A model generated the notes under the pieces. It saw only the letters and a list, made by a program, of their open reading frames with translations, made no database searches and was not told the DNA's origin. A program made the translations under genes and the position numbers. Of a DNA stretch of 64,000 nucleotides, positions 41,801-49,329 are shown in pieces. Location of the stretch: NCBI RefSeq assembly GCF_900119315.1, contig NZ_LT827010.1, positions 6,730,494-6,794,493 on the forward strand, written 5' to 3'. How positions within the stretch are numbered: position 1 is the stretch's first letter; the number at the start of each line of letters is the position of its first letter. The stretch comes from Actinoplanes sp. SE50/110. GTDB taxonomy: Bacteria; Actinomycetota; Actinomycetes; Mycobacteriales; Micromonosporaceae.

Positions 41801-43272
41801 TTGTCGAGCCAGACCTGCGGGGTCTGGGACAGCATGAACGTGAAGTCACCGAACCGCTCGGCGAAGGCGGGCGGCACCAGCGGCGCGTCCACGTTGCAGG
41901 CGAACACCACCGGCGCGGTCCGCGGCGATTCCGGGTCGGCGCGCAGCATGTCGCGCAGAACCTCGACACCGCTGTAGGCGCTGTGATCGAGGTCGGCGTG
42001 CAGGCGTCGCTGGATCGCCCGGGCGCGCCCGGCGAAGTCGCCGGCGGCGTCGAGGTCGACGTCGAGCAGGGTGAGGCTGGTGAAGTCGGCGATCAGGTGG
42101 GGGACGTCCGGGTGGACCTCGCGATCCCGGTCGAAGAGTGGGATGTTGACCAGGAACCGCCGGTCGCCGCTCCAGCGCGAGAGGACCTCGGCGTAGGCGG
42201 TCAGCAGCAGGGTGGCCGGGGTGACTCCGCAGGCCGCGGCGCGCTGTCCCAGCGCCGCCCATTCCGGTGGGCTCAATCGCCGGATCCGCCGGGTGAACCG
42301 GGTGGTGTCCAGCCGGCCGGGCTCGATCGCGAGGGGAAGGCGTGGCCCGCCCGGCAGGTCGGCCAGCCGGGCGTGCCAGTAGTCGCGGGCCGAGGCCCGG
42401 GCCGGCGCGTCGCCCGCGGCACGGCGGCGCAGGTAGCCGGCGAAGGTGAGGCTCAGCTCGGGTGGCCGCCGCCCGTCGTAGAGCGCGGCCAGGTCGGCCA
42501 GCAGCACCCGGATGCTCTGCACGTCGCAGACCAGCAGGTCGACGTCGAAATGCAGCCGGTCCATGCCGGGCAGGCGGCTGACCTGCAGGTCGACGACCTC
42601 GCCGCGGGACACCGCGAACCGCCGGTACGACAAGCCCTCCCGAAGCCGGCGCAGCGCCGCCCCGGCTTCGGCCGGCGTGCTCGATCGTAGGTCGTGCACC
42701 TCGGGGCCGGACCAGCCCGACTCGGCGGCGATCGTCTGGGTGCCGTCCCCGGCGAACACCGCGCGCAGCATCGGGTGCCGCGCGAGCAGGGCGCGGAAGG
42801 CCTCGCCCAGCCGCGCGACGTCCAGGTCACGCGTCTCGAACTCGAGATAGGCGTGGCACCCGACACCACCGAGCGGCTGGTCGTCGCCGCGACCCACCCA
42901 GTACGCCTGCTGCACCGGTGTCAGCGTGAACGGCACGTCGCCGGCGGGCTCGTCGCCCGCCGGCTCCCGGTCCGCCGCCGGTTCCGCGGGGGGATCGTCG
43001 CCCAGCAGCCGGGCCCACGCGGTGATGGTCGGATCGGCGGCCAGCTCGGCGAAGCCGACCGTCCGGCCCGCCCGCCGCAGCCGCCCGACGAGCCGCATCA
43101 GGTGCAACGACTGCAGTCCGAGCTCGATCAGTGACGTGCCGTCGGTGTCGGGGGTCAGCGACCTGCCCAATAGTGTCGAGGCGAAGGCTCGTAAATCGTC
43201 GGCAGCACCTTGTGAATAAGAGCTCCGATCGATGGTATCGCTGTTTTCGGAAAGCGCGGAATTCGTCGGCAT
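38872..43272 (-). CDS. PchE-like NRPS: ArCP-Cy-A(Cys)-degenerate MT/E-PCP
   Basis: 1466 aa. Aryl carrier with LGLQSLHL (Ser54); heterocyclisation domain from about 113 (FTLTPVQQAYWVGR) with DLLVCDVQS in place of the HHxxxDG of condensation domains; adenylation domain (FTSGSTGEPKG, FDLSVWDIFG, YRTGDLG). Pocket residues read roughly D-L-W-N-L-S with I-W after the GATEA block, close to the cysteine code. Within A lies an MT-like insert whose SAM motif is eroded (VVEYAAHGG), as in PchE where the relic acts as epimerase. C-terminal PCP GGDSVLATR. Predicted role: condense salicyl with Cys and cyclise to hydroxyphenyl-thiazoline. Strong site aaaggaggt before the ATG. Confidence 0.95.
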   Translation of the reverse strand: MPTNSALSENSDTIDRSSYSQGAADDLRAFASTLLGRSLTPDTDGTSLIELGLQSLHLMRLVGRLRRAGRTVGFAELAADPTITAWARLLGDDPPAEPAADREPAGDEPAGDVPFTLTPVQQAYWVGRGDDQPLGGVGCHAYLEFETRDLDVARLGEAFRALLARHPMLRAVFAGDGTQTIAAESGWSGPEVHDLRSSTPAEAGAALRRLREGLSYRRFAVSRGEVVDLQVSRLPGMDRLHFDVDLLVCDVQSIRVLLADLAALYDGRRPPELSLTFAGYLRRRAAGDAPARASARDYWHARLADLPGGPRLPLAIEPGRLDTTRFTRRIRRLSPPEWAALGQRAAACGVTPATLLLTAYAEVLSRWSGDRRFLVNIPLFDRDREVHPDVPHLIADFTSLTLLDVDLDAAGDFAGRARAIQRRLHADLDHSAYSGVEVLRDMLRADPESPRTAPVVFACNVDAPLVPPAFAERFGDFTFMLSQTPQVWLDNQVYLDHDGGLTIAWDAVEDLFPVGLLDHMQDAYAGLLRSLVTAEWAGEPAIGLPESTRSRRAEVNGAVRAHSGLRLHDGFFARAARDPGRPALLGGHDGCLTYGELADRACRIGAALRARGVGRGDTVLVSAPKGADQIAAVLGVLAAGAAYVPVGVDQPAARRDRIAAVCGAAAVLTAGPGAADGATLPIAEALRERPVAPVAGEPGDTAYVIFTSGSTGEPKGVEVSHRAAVNTVEEVNERFALREDDRVLAVSALDFDLSVWDIFGLLAVGGAVALVAEDERRDAAGWLRLCARHQVTVWNSVPALMDMLLTAAEPDPLPATLRLALLSGDWVGLDLPERLAKQTGGRCRLVALGGATEAAIWSNAWVVESVPAHWRSIPYGTPLRNQSYRVVDPAGRDCPDWVPGELWIGGDGVAEGYRGDPEQTARRFVHRDGQRWYRTGDLGRYWPDGTLEFLGRADQQIKVNGFRVELGEVEAALVAHPSVARAVVVADGERNHRLSALVVEETPVTGPTPSPGPAAEPTAGGRDAAAAVLTALLADLGASDQPTPIAGLPVSARHRDALHAWLELLSERGCARVEAGVIDELHRADATPGDAGTASLDRARPLLAAVLAGTADPAALLDDPALSPEGVDLPGVADCLRAAGEVVGAAVTAPGAAGLVVEYAAHGGRTADLLLAGGTRGEGTTYVTVSRFPEVPAAARARLAGTATIRGEDGTTVPDDLLHRADIGLINDTFAITSPAEALAGLRPMLRPGARVLVVAGAEDSPSALVLGPLLRGPGPRRAAPPVASWLAGFATAGFTACEIVCPGNGVALITGCLDETAPVVAAGRVLDWVATRLPGHMVPARLVVVPALPLSANGKVDRGAALRLAAATPVPAAESAAPRGHLEEAVAGLWRRSLGRDTVGRHDNFFQAGGDSVLATRMLADIRATFGTTLPMVDVLRAPTVAGMARLIIERSGAGATEETESGVL

Positions 43273-43329
43273 CCGGGACCTCCTTTAGATGTCTCGCCCC
43301 TACGGAGCGGTGACTCTAACCTGGCCCAG

Positions 43330-43377
43330 ACTAGCCTAGTAGTAGAGATTTATAAATGGCTTGACACTTTTTAACAG
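43330..43377 (-). promoter_or_regulatory. Candidate promoter and palindromic operator of the NRPS operon
   Basis: On the minus strand a TATAAA -10 (43354-43349) lies 17 nt from a CTGTTA -35 (43377-43372), in an AT-rich patch unlike the surroundings. An 11-bp palindrome (ACTAG-C-CTAGT, 43330-43340) sits about where transcription would start. The rest of the 98-bp gap (43273-43329) is the leader with the NRPS ribosome site. The palindrome core TAGGCTA occurs in IdeR/DmdR iron boxes, but the flanks do not fit. Confidence 0.45.
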
Positions 43378-45080
43378 TGCCTCATATGCGTCATGTTCCA
43401 AAAATTCGCATACCGGCCTCCCTGCGCGAGCAGCTCGTCATGGGTCCCCGACTCGACGATAGTCCCCTCCTCAACGAAATAGACGCGGTCGACATGCCGC
43501 ACGGTACGCAGACGGTGCGCCACCATGACCACCGTGCGGCCGACCATGAGACCGTCCAACGCACTTTGAACTGCTACTTCACTGACCGGGTCGAGCGCTG
43601 CGGTGGGCTCGTCGAGCAGCAGCACGGGTGCGTCCTTCAGCAGCGCACGCGCGATCGAAACGCGTTGACGCTCGCCACCGGACAACGCCGCGCCACCCTC
43701 GCCGACCCGGGTGTCCCAGCCCTGCGGAAGACGCTCGATCACCTCCGTCAAATGCGCTGACCGGGCCGCCGCGGAAAGCTCTTCGCTGGTGGCTTCGGGT
43801 CGGCCCATCCGCACGTTATCCGCGATCGTCCCGTCGAAAAGATACACATCTTGAAACACGATGGAAACGTTCTGCGCGAGCTGCCCGGACGCCAGCGTTT
43901 TGAGATCGTTTCCACCGAGTCTGACGCTTCCCGAATATGGATCATGGAACCGGGCGATGAGCTGCAGAATGGTGCTCTTGCCGGCGCCGGACGGGCCGAC
44001 GAACGCCACGCGTGCCCCCTTCGGGACGACGGCCGAGACGCCGTGCAGCACCTCGCGGCCATCACGCCGGAAGGTGACGTCGTCGAGTTCGAGATCACCG
44101 GCGCGCACCGCGACCGGCTCGGCCGGCTCGTGCAGCGTGGGAGTGGACAGCACTCCGTCGATCCGTTCCAGCTCCTCCCGCGAGTTGCGCATCTGGCCGG
44201 CGAGGTCGGACAGCGACAGCAGCGGGTCGACGCACCGGGTGGCCAGGATCAGCGCGACCAGCAGGTCGACCGTCGCGATCCGCCCGCCGAGGGCCAGGTC
44301 CGCGCCGAGCACGAGCAGCGCGGTCAGCCCGGCCTGGACCGTGAGCGACAGCGCCAGCACCCCGGGGATCGCCCTGATCGCGGCCCGGCGCCCGGTGCGC
44401 TGCTGCTCGACCAGCGCGGAGTCGAGCAATCCGAAGCCACGGCCGGTGGTGCCGCCCATCCGCAGCACCGGCTGGGCCCGGACATACTCCACGACCCGGC
44501 TCGCGGCCTCGTCGGCACTGATCGAGCGCTCCCGATCGAGGCTCGCGGTGGTCCGGCCGGTCCAGACCTGGGCCAGCAGGATCAGCGGTGCGGTCAGCAC
44601 CGCGGCCAGCGCCAGCCGCCAGTCGACGAGGAAGAGCACGAGCGCGACGGTCGCCGGGGTCAGCACGGCGCTGATCATCGGCTGCAGCCGGTGGGCGGGC
44701 ACCGCCATCGTGGACAGCACCCCGCGACTGGTGAGCATGCCGACCTCGCCGAGCCGGCGGCGGGTGAACCAGCCGAGCGGCAAACGGGCCAGGTGGTCGC
44801 CGAGGCGGTGGTGCAGTCCCCGGGACAGCGCGGCGCCGGTGGCGAAGCCGGCGACGTCGCTGCGGAACCGCAGCAGCAGGGCGACCACCGTCGCACCGGC
44901 GAACGCGCCCAGCCACGGCAAGGCGCCCGATGTGTCGCCGGCCAGCAATGCCCGCAGCAGCGGGATCAGCAGCGCGTAGGCCAGGCCCTCGGCGATCGAC
45001 GCGATCGCCATCAGGGCGATCGCCCGGTGCAGCGGGCGCGCATAGTCGGGTCCGAGGATGCGCGACAGCAGGGTGATCAC
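43371..45080 (-). CDS. ABC half-transporter (TMD-NBD), YbtQ/IrtB-like position
   Basis: 569 aa. Six-helix exporter-type membrane domain (about 1-300; first helix LMAIASIAEGLAYALLIPLL), then the ATPase: Walker A GPSGAGKST, Q-loop FQDVYLFDGTI, signature LSGGERQRVSIARAL, Walker B VLLLDEPT, H-loop VAHRL. GTG 45080 overlaps the stop of the companion half-transporter (GTGA), so they are made together and probably form a heterodimer. Paired exporter-fold half-transporters next to salicyl-thiazoline genes (YbtPQ, IrtAB) import the ferric siderophore. Import or export of the product are both possible here. The 3' end is less G+C-biased than the rest. Confidence 0.92.
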   Translation of the reverse strand: MITLLSRILGPDYARPLHRAIALMAIASIAEGLAYALLIPLLRALLAGDTSGALPWLGAFAGATVVALLLRFRSDVAGFATGAALSRGLHHRLGDHLARLPLGWFTRRRLGEVGMLTSRGVLSTMAVPAHRLQPMISAVLTPATVALVLFLVDWRLALAAVLTAPLILLAQVWTGRTTASLDRERSISADEAASRVVEYVRAQPVLRMGGTTGRGFGLLDSALVEQQRTGRRAAIRAIPGVLALSLTVQAGLTALLVLGADLALGGRIATVDLLVALILATRCVDPLLSLSDLAGQMRNSREELERIDGVLSTPTLHEPAEPVAVRAGDLELDDVTFRRDGREVLHGVSAVVPKGARVAFVGPSGAGKSTILQLIARFHDPYSGSVRLGGNDLKTLASGQLAQNVSIVFQDVYLFDGTIADNVRMGRPEATSEELSAAARSAHLTEVIERLPQGWDTRVGEGGAALSGGERQRVSIARALLKDAPVLLLDEPTAALDPVSEVAVQSALDGLMVGRTVVMVAHRLRTVRHVDRVYFVEEGTIVESGTHDELLAQGGRYANFWNMTHMRHC

Positions 45081-46843
45081 AGTACGGTTCCTCTCTGCGG
45101 CGCGGTCGCCACCCCGGTGGCGTCCTCCTGCTGGGCGCGCCACATGCCGGCGAGCAGCCCGTCGGCGGCGAGCAGTTCGTCGAAGGTGCCGCGCTCGGCG
45201 ACCCGGCCCTCGGACAGGACCAGGACCAGGTCGGCGTCGCGGATCGTCGCCAGCCGGTGAGCGATCACCACCCGGGTACGGCCCTGCCCGGCGCGGTCGA
45301 TCGCCGCGCGGGTCGCCGCCTCGGTCACCGGGTCGGCGAACGCGGTCGCCTCGTCCAGGACCAGCACCGGCGCGTCGAGCAGCAGGGCCCGGGCGACCGA
45401 GACGCGCTGCGCCTCGCCGCCGGACAGCCCGGCGTCCTCGCCCACCACCGAGTCGTAGCCGCGGGGCAGGCTGCCCAGATGGTCGTCGACACCCGCCGCG
45501 CGGGCCGCGGCCACCACCTCGTCGCGCCCGGCCGACGACGAGGCCAGCGCGATGTTGTCGGCCACGCTGGTGCGCAGCAGGCGCACGTCCTGCGGCACGA
45601 ACGCGATCCGCCGGTAGAGCGCCGACGGCTCGATGTCGCGCAGATCCACGCCGCCGAGCCGGACCGATCCGGTGGTCGGGGTCAGGAAGCCGAGCAGCAG
45701 CTGCGCGATCGTGGACTTGCCGGCCCCGGACGGACCGACCAGGGCCACCTTGCTGCCGGGCGGGATGACCACGTCGAGGTGGTGCAGCACGGGGTGCTCC
45801 TCGTCGTAGGCGAACCCGACGTCACGCAGCTCGATGAGGTGGCCGTCGGGCAGCCGCGGCGCCGCGGGACGCGGGGCGGGCGGCTCGGCCAGTACCGCCC
45901 CGATCCGGCCGGCCGCCCGGCGGGCCGCGTTGACGTTGTCGAGGCCGTGGGCCAGCGCGGCGACCGGCGCGGTCAGGGCCAGCGACAGCAGCAGGAACGG
46001 CAGCAGGTCGGCCGGTGCCAGGGCACCCGCACCGATCATCGCGGCGCCGCCGGTCAGCACGGTCAGCAGCACCACCATCGGCGACAGCACCAGCGTGGCC
46101 AGGGACGCGAGCCAGGCCGCGCTGCCCACCCAGCGCAGGAAGAGCCGGGCGAAGTCGTCAGCGGCGCCGACGAAGCGGTGGTGGGCACGGCCACCCCCGC
46201 CGAATGTCTTCACCACCGCGATGCCCTCGACGAACTCGACCGCTGCGACCGCGATGCGCCCCATCGCCGCGTCCACCTCCTGCTCGTCGCGCTTGCGTCG
46301 CTCGGTGGACAGCGCCCGGCGCAGGACGAGCCCGACCAGGACCGGGACGAGCGCCACGAGCGTCATCCGCCAGTCGACGGCGGCCAGGTAGACCAGGGCG
46401 AGGCCGGGGACCACCACCGCCGAGGTCAGTTCGCCGGGGGTGTGCGCGACCAGCGTGTGCAGGTCGTTGACGTCGTTCTGGACGATCTGGTTGAGGCCGC
46501 CCGCGCTCTGGCGGGAGAACCAGCTCATCGGCACGGCGGTCAGGTGACGCGCCAGCAGCCGGCGCAACGACAGCTGGAGGCTGCTGTCGGCGGCGTGCGC
46601 GACGGCCGAGGCCAGTGCCCCGGCGACCAGCCGGACCAGCAGGCCGGCCGCACCGGCCGCCACGACGAGCCAGACCCGGTGCCGGTCGGGGGCGTGCGGG
46701 GCGAGCAGCTCGCGGCCGAGCTCGACGACGGCCAGGTAGGGCACGACGCCGCCGACGGCGCTGACGGTCTGCAGGAGCAGGGCGCCCAGCAGTTGGTAGC
46801 GGTGCGGCCGGAGCAGTGGCCAGAGGCCGGTCGGCGGGGTCAT
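45077..46843 (-). CDS. ABC half-transporter (TMD-NBD), partner subunit
   Basis: 588 aa from ATG 46843, which has gaggtg about 9 nt upstream. A GTG at 46855 that overlaps the MFS stop (GTGA) is an alternative. N-terminal exporter-type TMD (VPYLAVVELGREL, MSWFSRQSAGGLNQIVQNDVNDL, LVYLAAVDWRMTL) and NBD with GPSGAGKST, FVPQDVRLLRTSV, LSGGEAQRVSVARAL, VLVLDEAT and IAHRL. Both halves keep catalytic Walker B glutamates. Paired with 43371-45080. Confidence 0.92.
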   Translation of the reverse strand: MTPPTGLWPLLRPHRYQLLGALLLQTVSAVGGVVPYLAVVELGRELLAPHAPDRHRVWLVVAAGAAGLLVRLVAGALASAVAHAADSSLQLSLRRLLARHLTAVPMSWFSRQSAGGLNQIVQNDVNDLHTLVAHTPGELTSAVVVPGLALVYLAAVDWRMTLVALVPVLVGLVLRRALSTERRKRDEQEVDAAMGRIAVAAVEFVEGIAVVKTFGGGGRAHHRFVGAADDFARLFLRWVGSAAWLASLATLVLSPMVVLLTVLTGGAAMIGAGALAPADLLPFLLLSLALTAPVAALAHGLDNVNAARRAAGRIGAVLAEPPAPRPAAPRLPDGHLIELRDVGFAYDEEHPVLHHLDVVIPPGSKVALVGPSGAGKSTIAQLLLGFLTPTTGSVRLGGVDLRDIEPSALYRRIAFVPQDVRLLRTSVADNIALASSSAGRDEVVAAARAAGVDDHLGSLPRGYDSVVGEDAGLSGGEAQRVSVARALLLDAPVLVLDEATAFADPVTEAATRAAIDRAGQGRTRVVIAHRLATIRDADLVLVLSEGRVAERGTFDELLAADGLLAGMWRAQQEDATGVATAPQRGTVL

Positions 46844-46851
46844 CGGCACCG

Positions 46852-48384
46852 TCACCTCGGCTCGGTCACGGACGAGGCGGCGTCGAGCGGGGGCGACCCA
46901 GCGGGCGCGTTCGTCGGCCACGGGGAAGACGACGACGCGCCGCGCTGGGCCGCTGGCTCGCCGGCCGGGACGCCGGCGGCCCGCTTACCGGGGAGCACGA
47001 TCAGGGCCACCAGTGCGGCGGCCAGCAGTAGGGCGCCGGACAGGCTCAGGCCGATCCCGAATCCGCTGGTCAGCGCCTCCAGAGGCGGGTCACCGGCGGC
47101 GAGCCGGGCATCGGTGCGCGACGCCTGCGCGGTCACCAGGGCGGCCAGGCCGAGGGCGCCGCCGATCTGCCGGGAGCTGTTGAGCACCGCCGAGGCCATG
47201 CCGGCCTCGTGCCGCGGGAGGCCACCGACCGCGGCGCCGGTGAGCGGCACGAAGGACAGGCCCATGCCCAGCCCGGTGAGCAGCGAGGGGCCCAGCAGGT
47301 CGGTGAGGAAGCCGCCGTCGGCGTCGAGGGCGCCGAACCACGCGAACCCGGCGGCGGCCAGCAGGCCGCCGGTCACCAGCAGAGGTTTGGGCCCGAGCCG
47401 GGGAACCAGCCGGGTGGAGATGTTGATCGCCACGACCACGGTGAGGGTGAGCGGCAGAAAGGCCGCGCCGGCGCGGGCCGCGTCCAGATGCAGGACGTCC
47501 TGCAGGTAGAGCGAGATGAAGTAGAACGCCGCGAACTGGCCCGCGCAGAGCAGGAGGATGAACAGGTTGGCGCCGGCGACGTTGCGCTTGGCCAGCAGGC
47601 CGAGCCGGATGAGTGGATCACTCTTGATCCCGCGGGCCTCCCAGAGCAGGAAGAGCACGATCAGCAGTACGGCGATGCCCAGGGTGACCAGGGTGGTCGC
47701 GGAGGCCCAGCCGTAGTGGTCGGTGCGCAGCAACCCGAGCACGAGCGCACCGACGCCGCCGGTGACCAGCACCGCGCCGGGCACGTCCAGTGTGCGGCGG
47801 GGCCCGGAGCTGAGCTGCCCGCCCGGGACGCCGATCAGGGCGAGCACCACGACGCAGGCGGCCATCGGGACGTTGACCAGCATCACCCACCGCCACCCGG
47901 CGAACTGGGTGAGCAGACCGCCACTGAGCACACCGGCGGCGCCGCCCACGGCCGAGACCGCGGCGTAGACGCCGAGGGCGCGGGTGCGTTCCCGGCCCTC
48001 GCGCTGGGTGAGGGTGAGCAGGGCGAGCGCCGCCGGGGCCATCAGGGCGGCGCCCATGCCCTGCACCGCCCGTGCCGCGATCAGCTGCCAGGGCGCCTGC
48101 GCCAGGCCGCCGGCCAGCGACGCGAGGGCGAACAGCGCCGTGCCGGACAGCAGGATCCGGCGCTGTCCGAACAGGTCGGCGGCCCGGCCGCCGAGCATCA
48201 GCAGACCGCCGAACAGCAGGGCGTAGACGTTGACGACCCAGGGCAGCTGGGTCGGCTCGAACCCCAGGTCACCGCCGAGCGACGGCAGGGCCACATTCAC
48301 GATGGTCATGTCCAGCGTGACCATGAACTGGGCCAGGGCGACGGCGGCGAGAGCCCCGCCCCTCTTCGGCTCCAACTGAGCCAT
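46852..48384 (-). CDS. MFS drug/metabolite exporter, DHA2 (14-TMS) type
   Basis: 510 aa. Motif A/C region of DHA2 exporters: LAQFMVTLDMTIVNVALP, GGLLMLGGRAADLFGQRRIL, FAGWRWVMLVNVPM, then a long series of hydrophobic segments consistent with 14 helices, and a polar Ser/Pro-rich tail. ATG 48384 follows gaggga at a good distance; a GTG two codons earlier is less well placed. Divergent from the TetR gene at 48468, the classic efflux-pump/repressor arrangement. Likely exports the finished metabolite and gives self-resistance. It leads into the ABC pair, so all three transporters may share one transcript. Confidence 0.92.
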   Translation of the reverse strand: MAQLEPKRGGALAAVALAQFMVTLDMTIVNVALPSLGGDLGFEPTQLPWVVNVYALLFGGLLMLGGRAADLFGQRRILLSGTALFALASLAGGLAQAPWQLIAARAVQGMGAALMAPAALALLTLTQREGRERTRALGVYAAVSAVGGAAGVLSGGLLTQFAGWRWVMLVNVPMAACVVVLALIGVPGGQLSSGPRRTLDVPGAVLVTGGVGALVLGLLRTDHYGWASATTLVTLGIAVLLIVLFLLWEARGIKSDPLIRLGLLAKRNVAGANLFILLLCAGQFAAFYFISLYLQDVLHLDAARAGAAFLPLTLTVVVAINISTRLVPRLGPKPLLVTGGLLAAAGFAWFGALDADGGFLTDLLGPSLLTGLGMGLSFVPLTGAAVGGLPRHEAGMASAVLNSSRQIGGALGLAALVTAQASRTDARLAAGDPPLEALTSGFGIGLSLSGALLLAAALVALIVLPGKRAAGVPAGEPAAQRGASSSSPWPTNAPAGSPPLDAASSVTEPR

Positions 48385-48403
48385 GCGCACTCCCTCATCG
48401 TTT

Positions 48404-48430
48404 TCTTACACACAAGTTATACGCGTAAGA
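48404..48430. promoter_or_regulatory. Divergent promoter region with candidate TetR operator
   Basis: TCTTACAC (48404-48411) and GCGTAAGA (48423-48430) form an imperfect 8-bp inverted repeat (7 of 8 positions complementary, 11-nt spacer) in the 83-bp gap between the divergent MFS and TetR genes. A TATAAC -10-like hexamer for the MFS gene (minus strand, 48421-48416) lies between the arms, so binding would block it. Confidence 0.5.
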
Positions 48431-48467
48431 TAAGTCTATCGCCACCCCCGGACCGGAAGGAATCGCC

Positions 48468-49145
48468 GTGCAACCTGCCGTCCCCCCACGCCGTGCCAAA
48501 CTGGGCCGCCCCGCCCGGATCACGCAGGAGATGATCGCGGCCAGGGCACAGGCCATCGTGGACGCCGAGGGTGTGCAGCACCTGTCCATGCGCCGGCTGT
48601 CCCGCGAGCTGGAGACCACACCGATGGCGCTCTACCACTACGTTCGGGACCGCGACGCGCTGCTGTTGATGCTGCTGGCGACCAAGACCGAGAGCACGCC
48701 GCTGCCGCACTTCCCGGCCGAGCCGCGCGACTATCTCCTGGCCGCGGCGGTGCACCTGCACCACCTGCTCGACGGGTGCCCGTGGCTGCCCGAGATCCTC
48801 GGGTCGCAGGAGCTGGTCGGCGTGGTGACCCTGCCGGCCGTCGAACACCTGCTGGAGGCGGCCATCCGGTGCGGCCTGGACCGGCAGGAGGCGGTCGAGC
48901 TCTACCAGCTGCTGTGGAGCTTCGTGGCCGGGGAGCTGTTCATCAACGCGGGCACGCGCAAGCCCGAGCAGCCGTCGCGACGCCAACGGCTGCTGACCAC
49001 GCTGCCCGCCGAGGAGTACCCGCACCTGGCCGCGCTGTCCGAGCAGTGGGGCGAGCTCATCGCCGGCGACCACGTGCACCGGGGCCTGGCGGGCATCATC
49101 GACGGTGTGCTCCGCGACCGGTCCGGGCCATCGCAGGACGGGTGA
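48468..49145 (+). CDS. TetR-family regulator (cluster right arm)
   Basis: 225 aa. HTH: GRPARITQEMIAARA, LSMRRLSRELETTPMALYHYVRDRDALLL; TetR_C-type ligand domain with GCPWLPEILGSQ and VAGELF. GTG 48468 is supported by ggaagg 7 nt upstream. Divergent from the MFS exporter, so probably its repressor and relieved by the exported compound. Paralogue of the TetR at 3980-4654. It marks the right edge of the biosynthetic cluster. Confidence 0.92.
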   Translation: MQPAVPPRRAKLGRPARITQEMIAARAQAIVDAEGVQHLSMRRLSRELETTPMALYHYVRDRDALLLMLLATKTESTPLPHFPAEPRDYLLAAAVHLHHLLDGCPWLPEILGSQELVGVVTLPAVEHLLEAAIRCGLDRQEAVELYQLLWSFVAGELFINAGTRKPEQPSRRQRLLTTLPAEEYPHLAALSEQWGELIAGDHVHRGLAGIIDGVLRDRSGPSQDG

Positions 49146-49329
49146 CGGCGTTCCCACGGCCGGCGCGGCGGCCTCGACGTCGGTGCGCCGGAGGTGGCTC
49201 ACCGGGTCGACGAAATGGAAGGATGTCGCTGTGCCCGGGCCGCACCCTCGGGAGTTCCCCGTCCCGCCCGCCCGGCAGAGAACCAGGCGGGCCTTGCCCG
49301 ACCTCGCCCTCCGTCCCGATGGGAGTCAC

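Noticed and set aside
39616..42690. Plus-strand 1024-codon open frame opposite the PchE-like NRPS
   Set aside because: Same shadow effect; low-complexity Arg/Gly/Pro composition.
43325..43345. IdeR/DmdR1 iron box upstream of the NRPS
   Set aside because: About half of the 19-bp consensus positions match; only the central TAGGCTA agrees, so not called.
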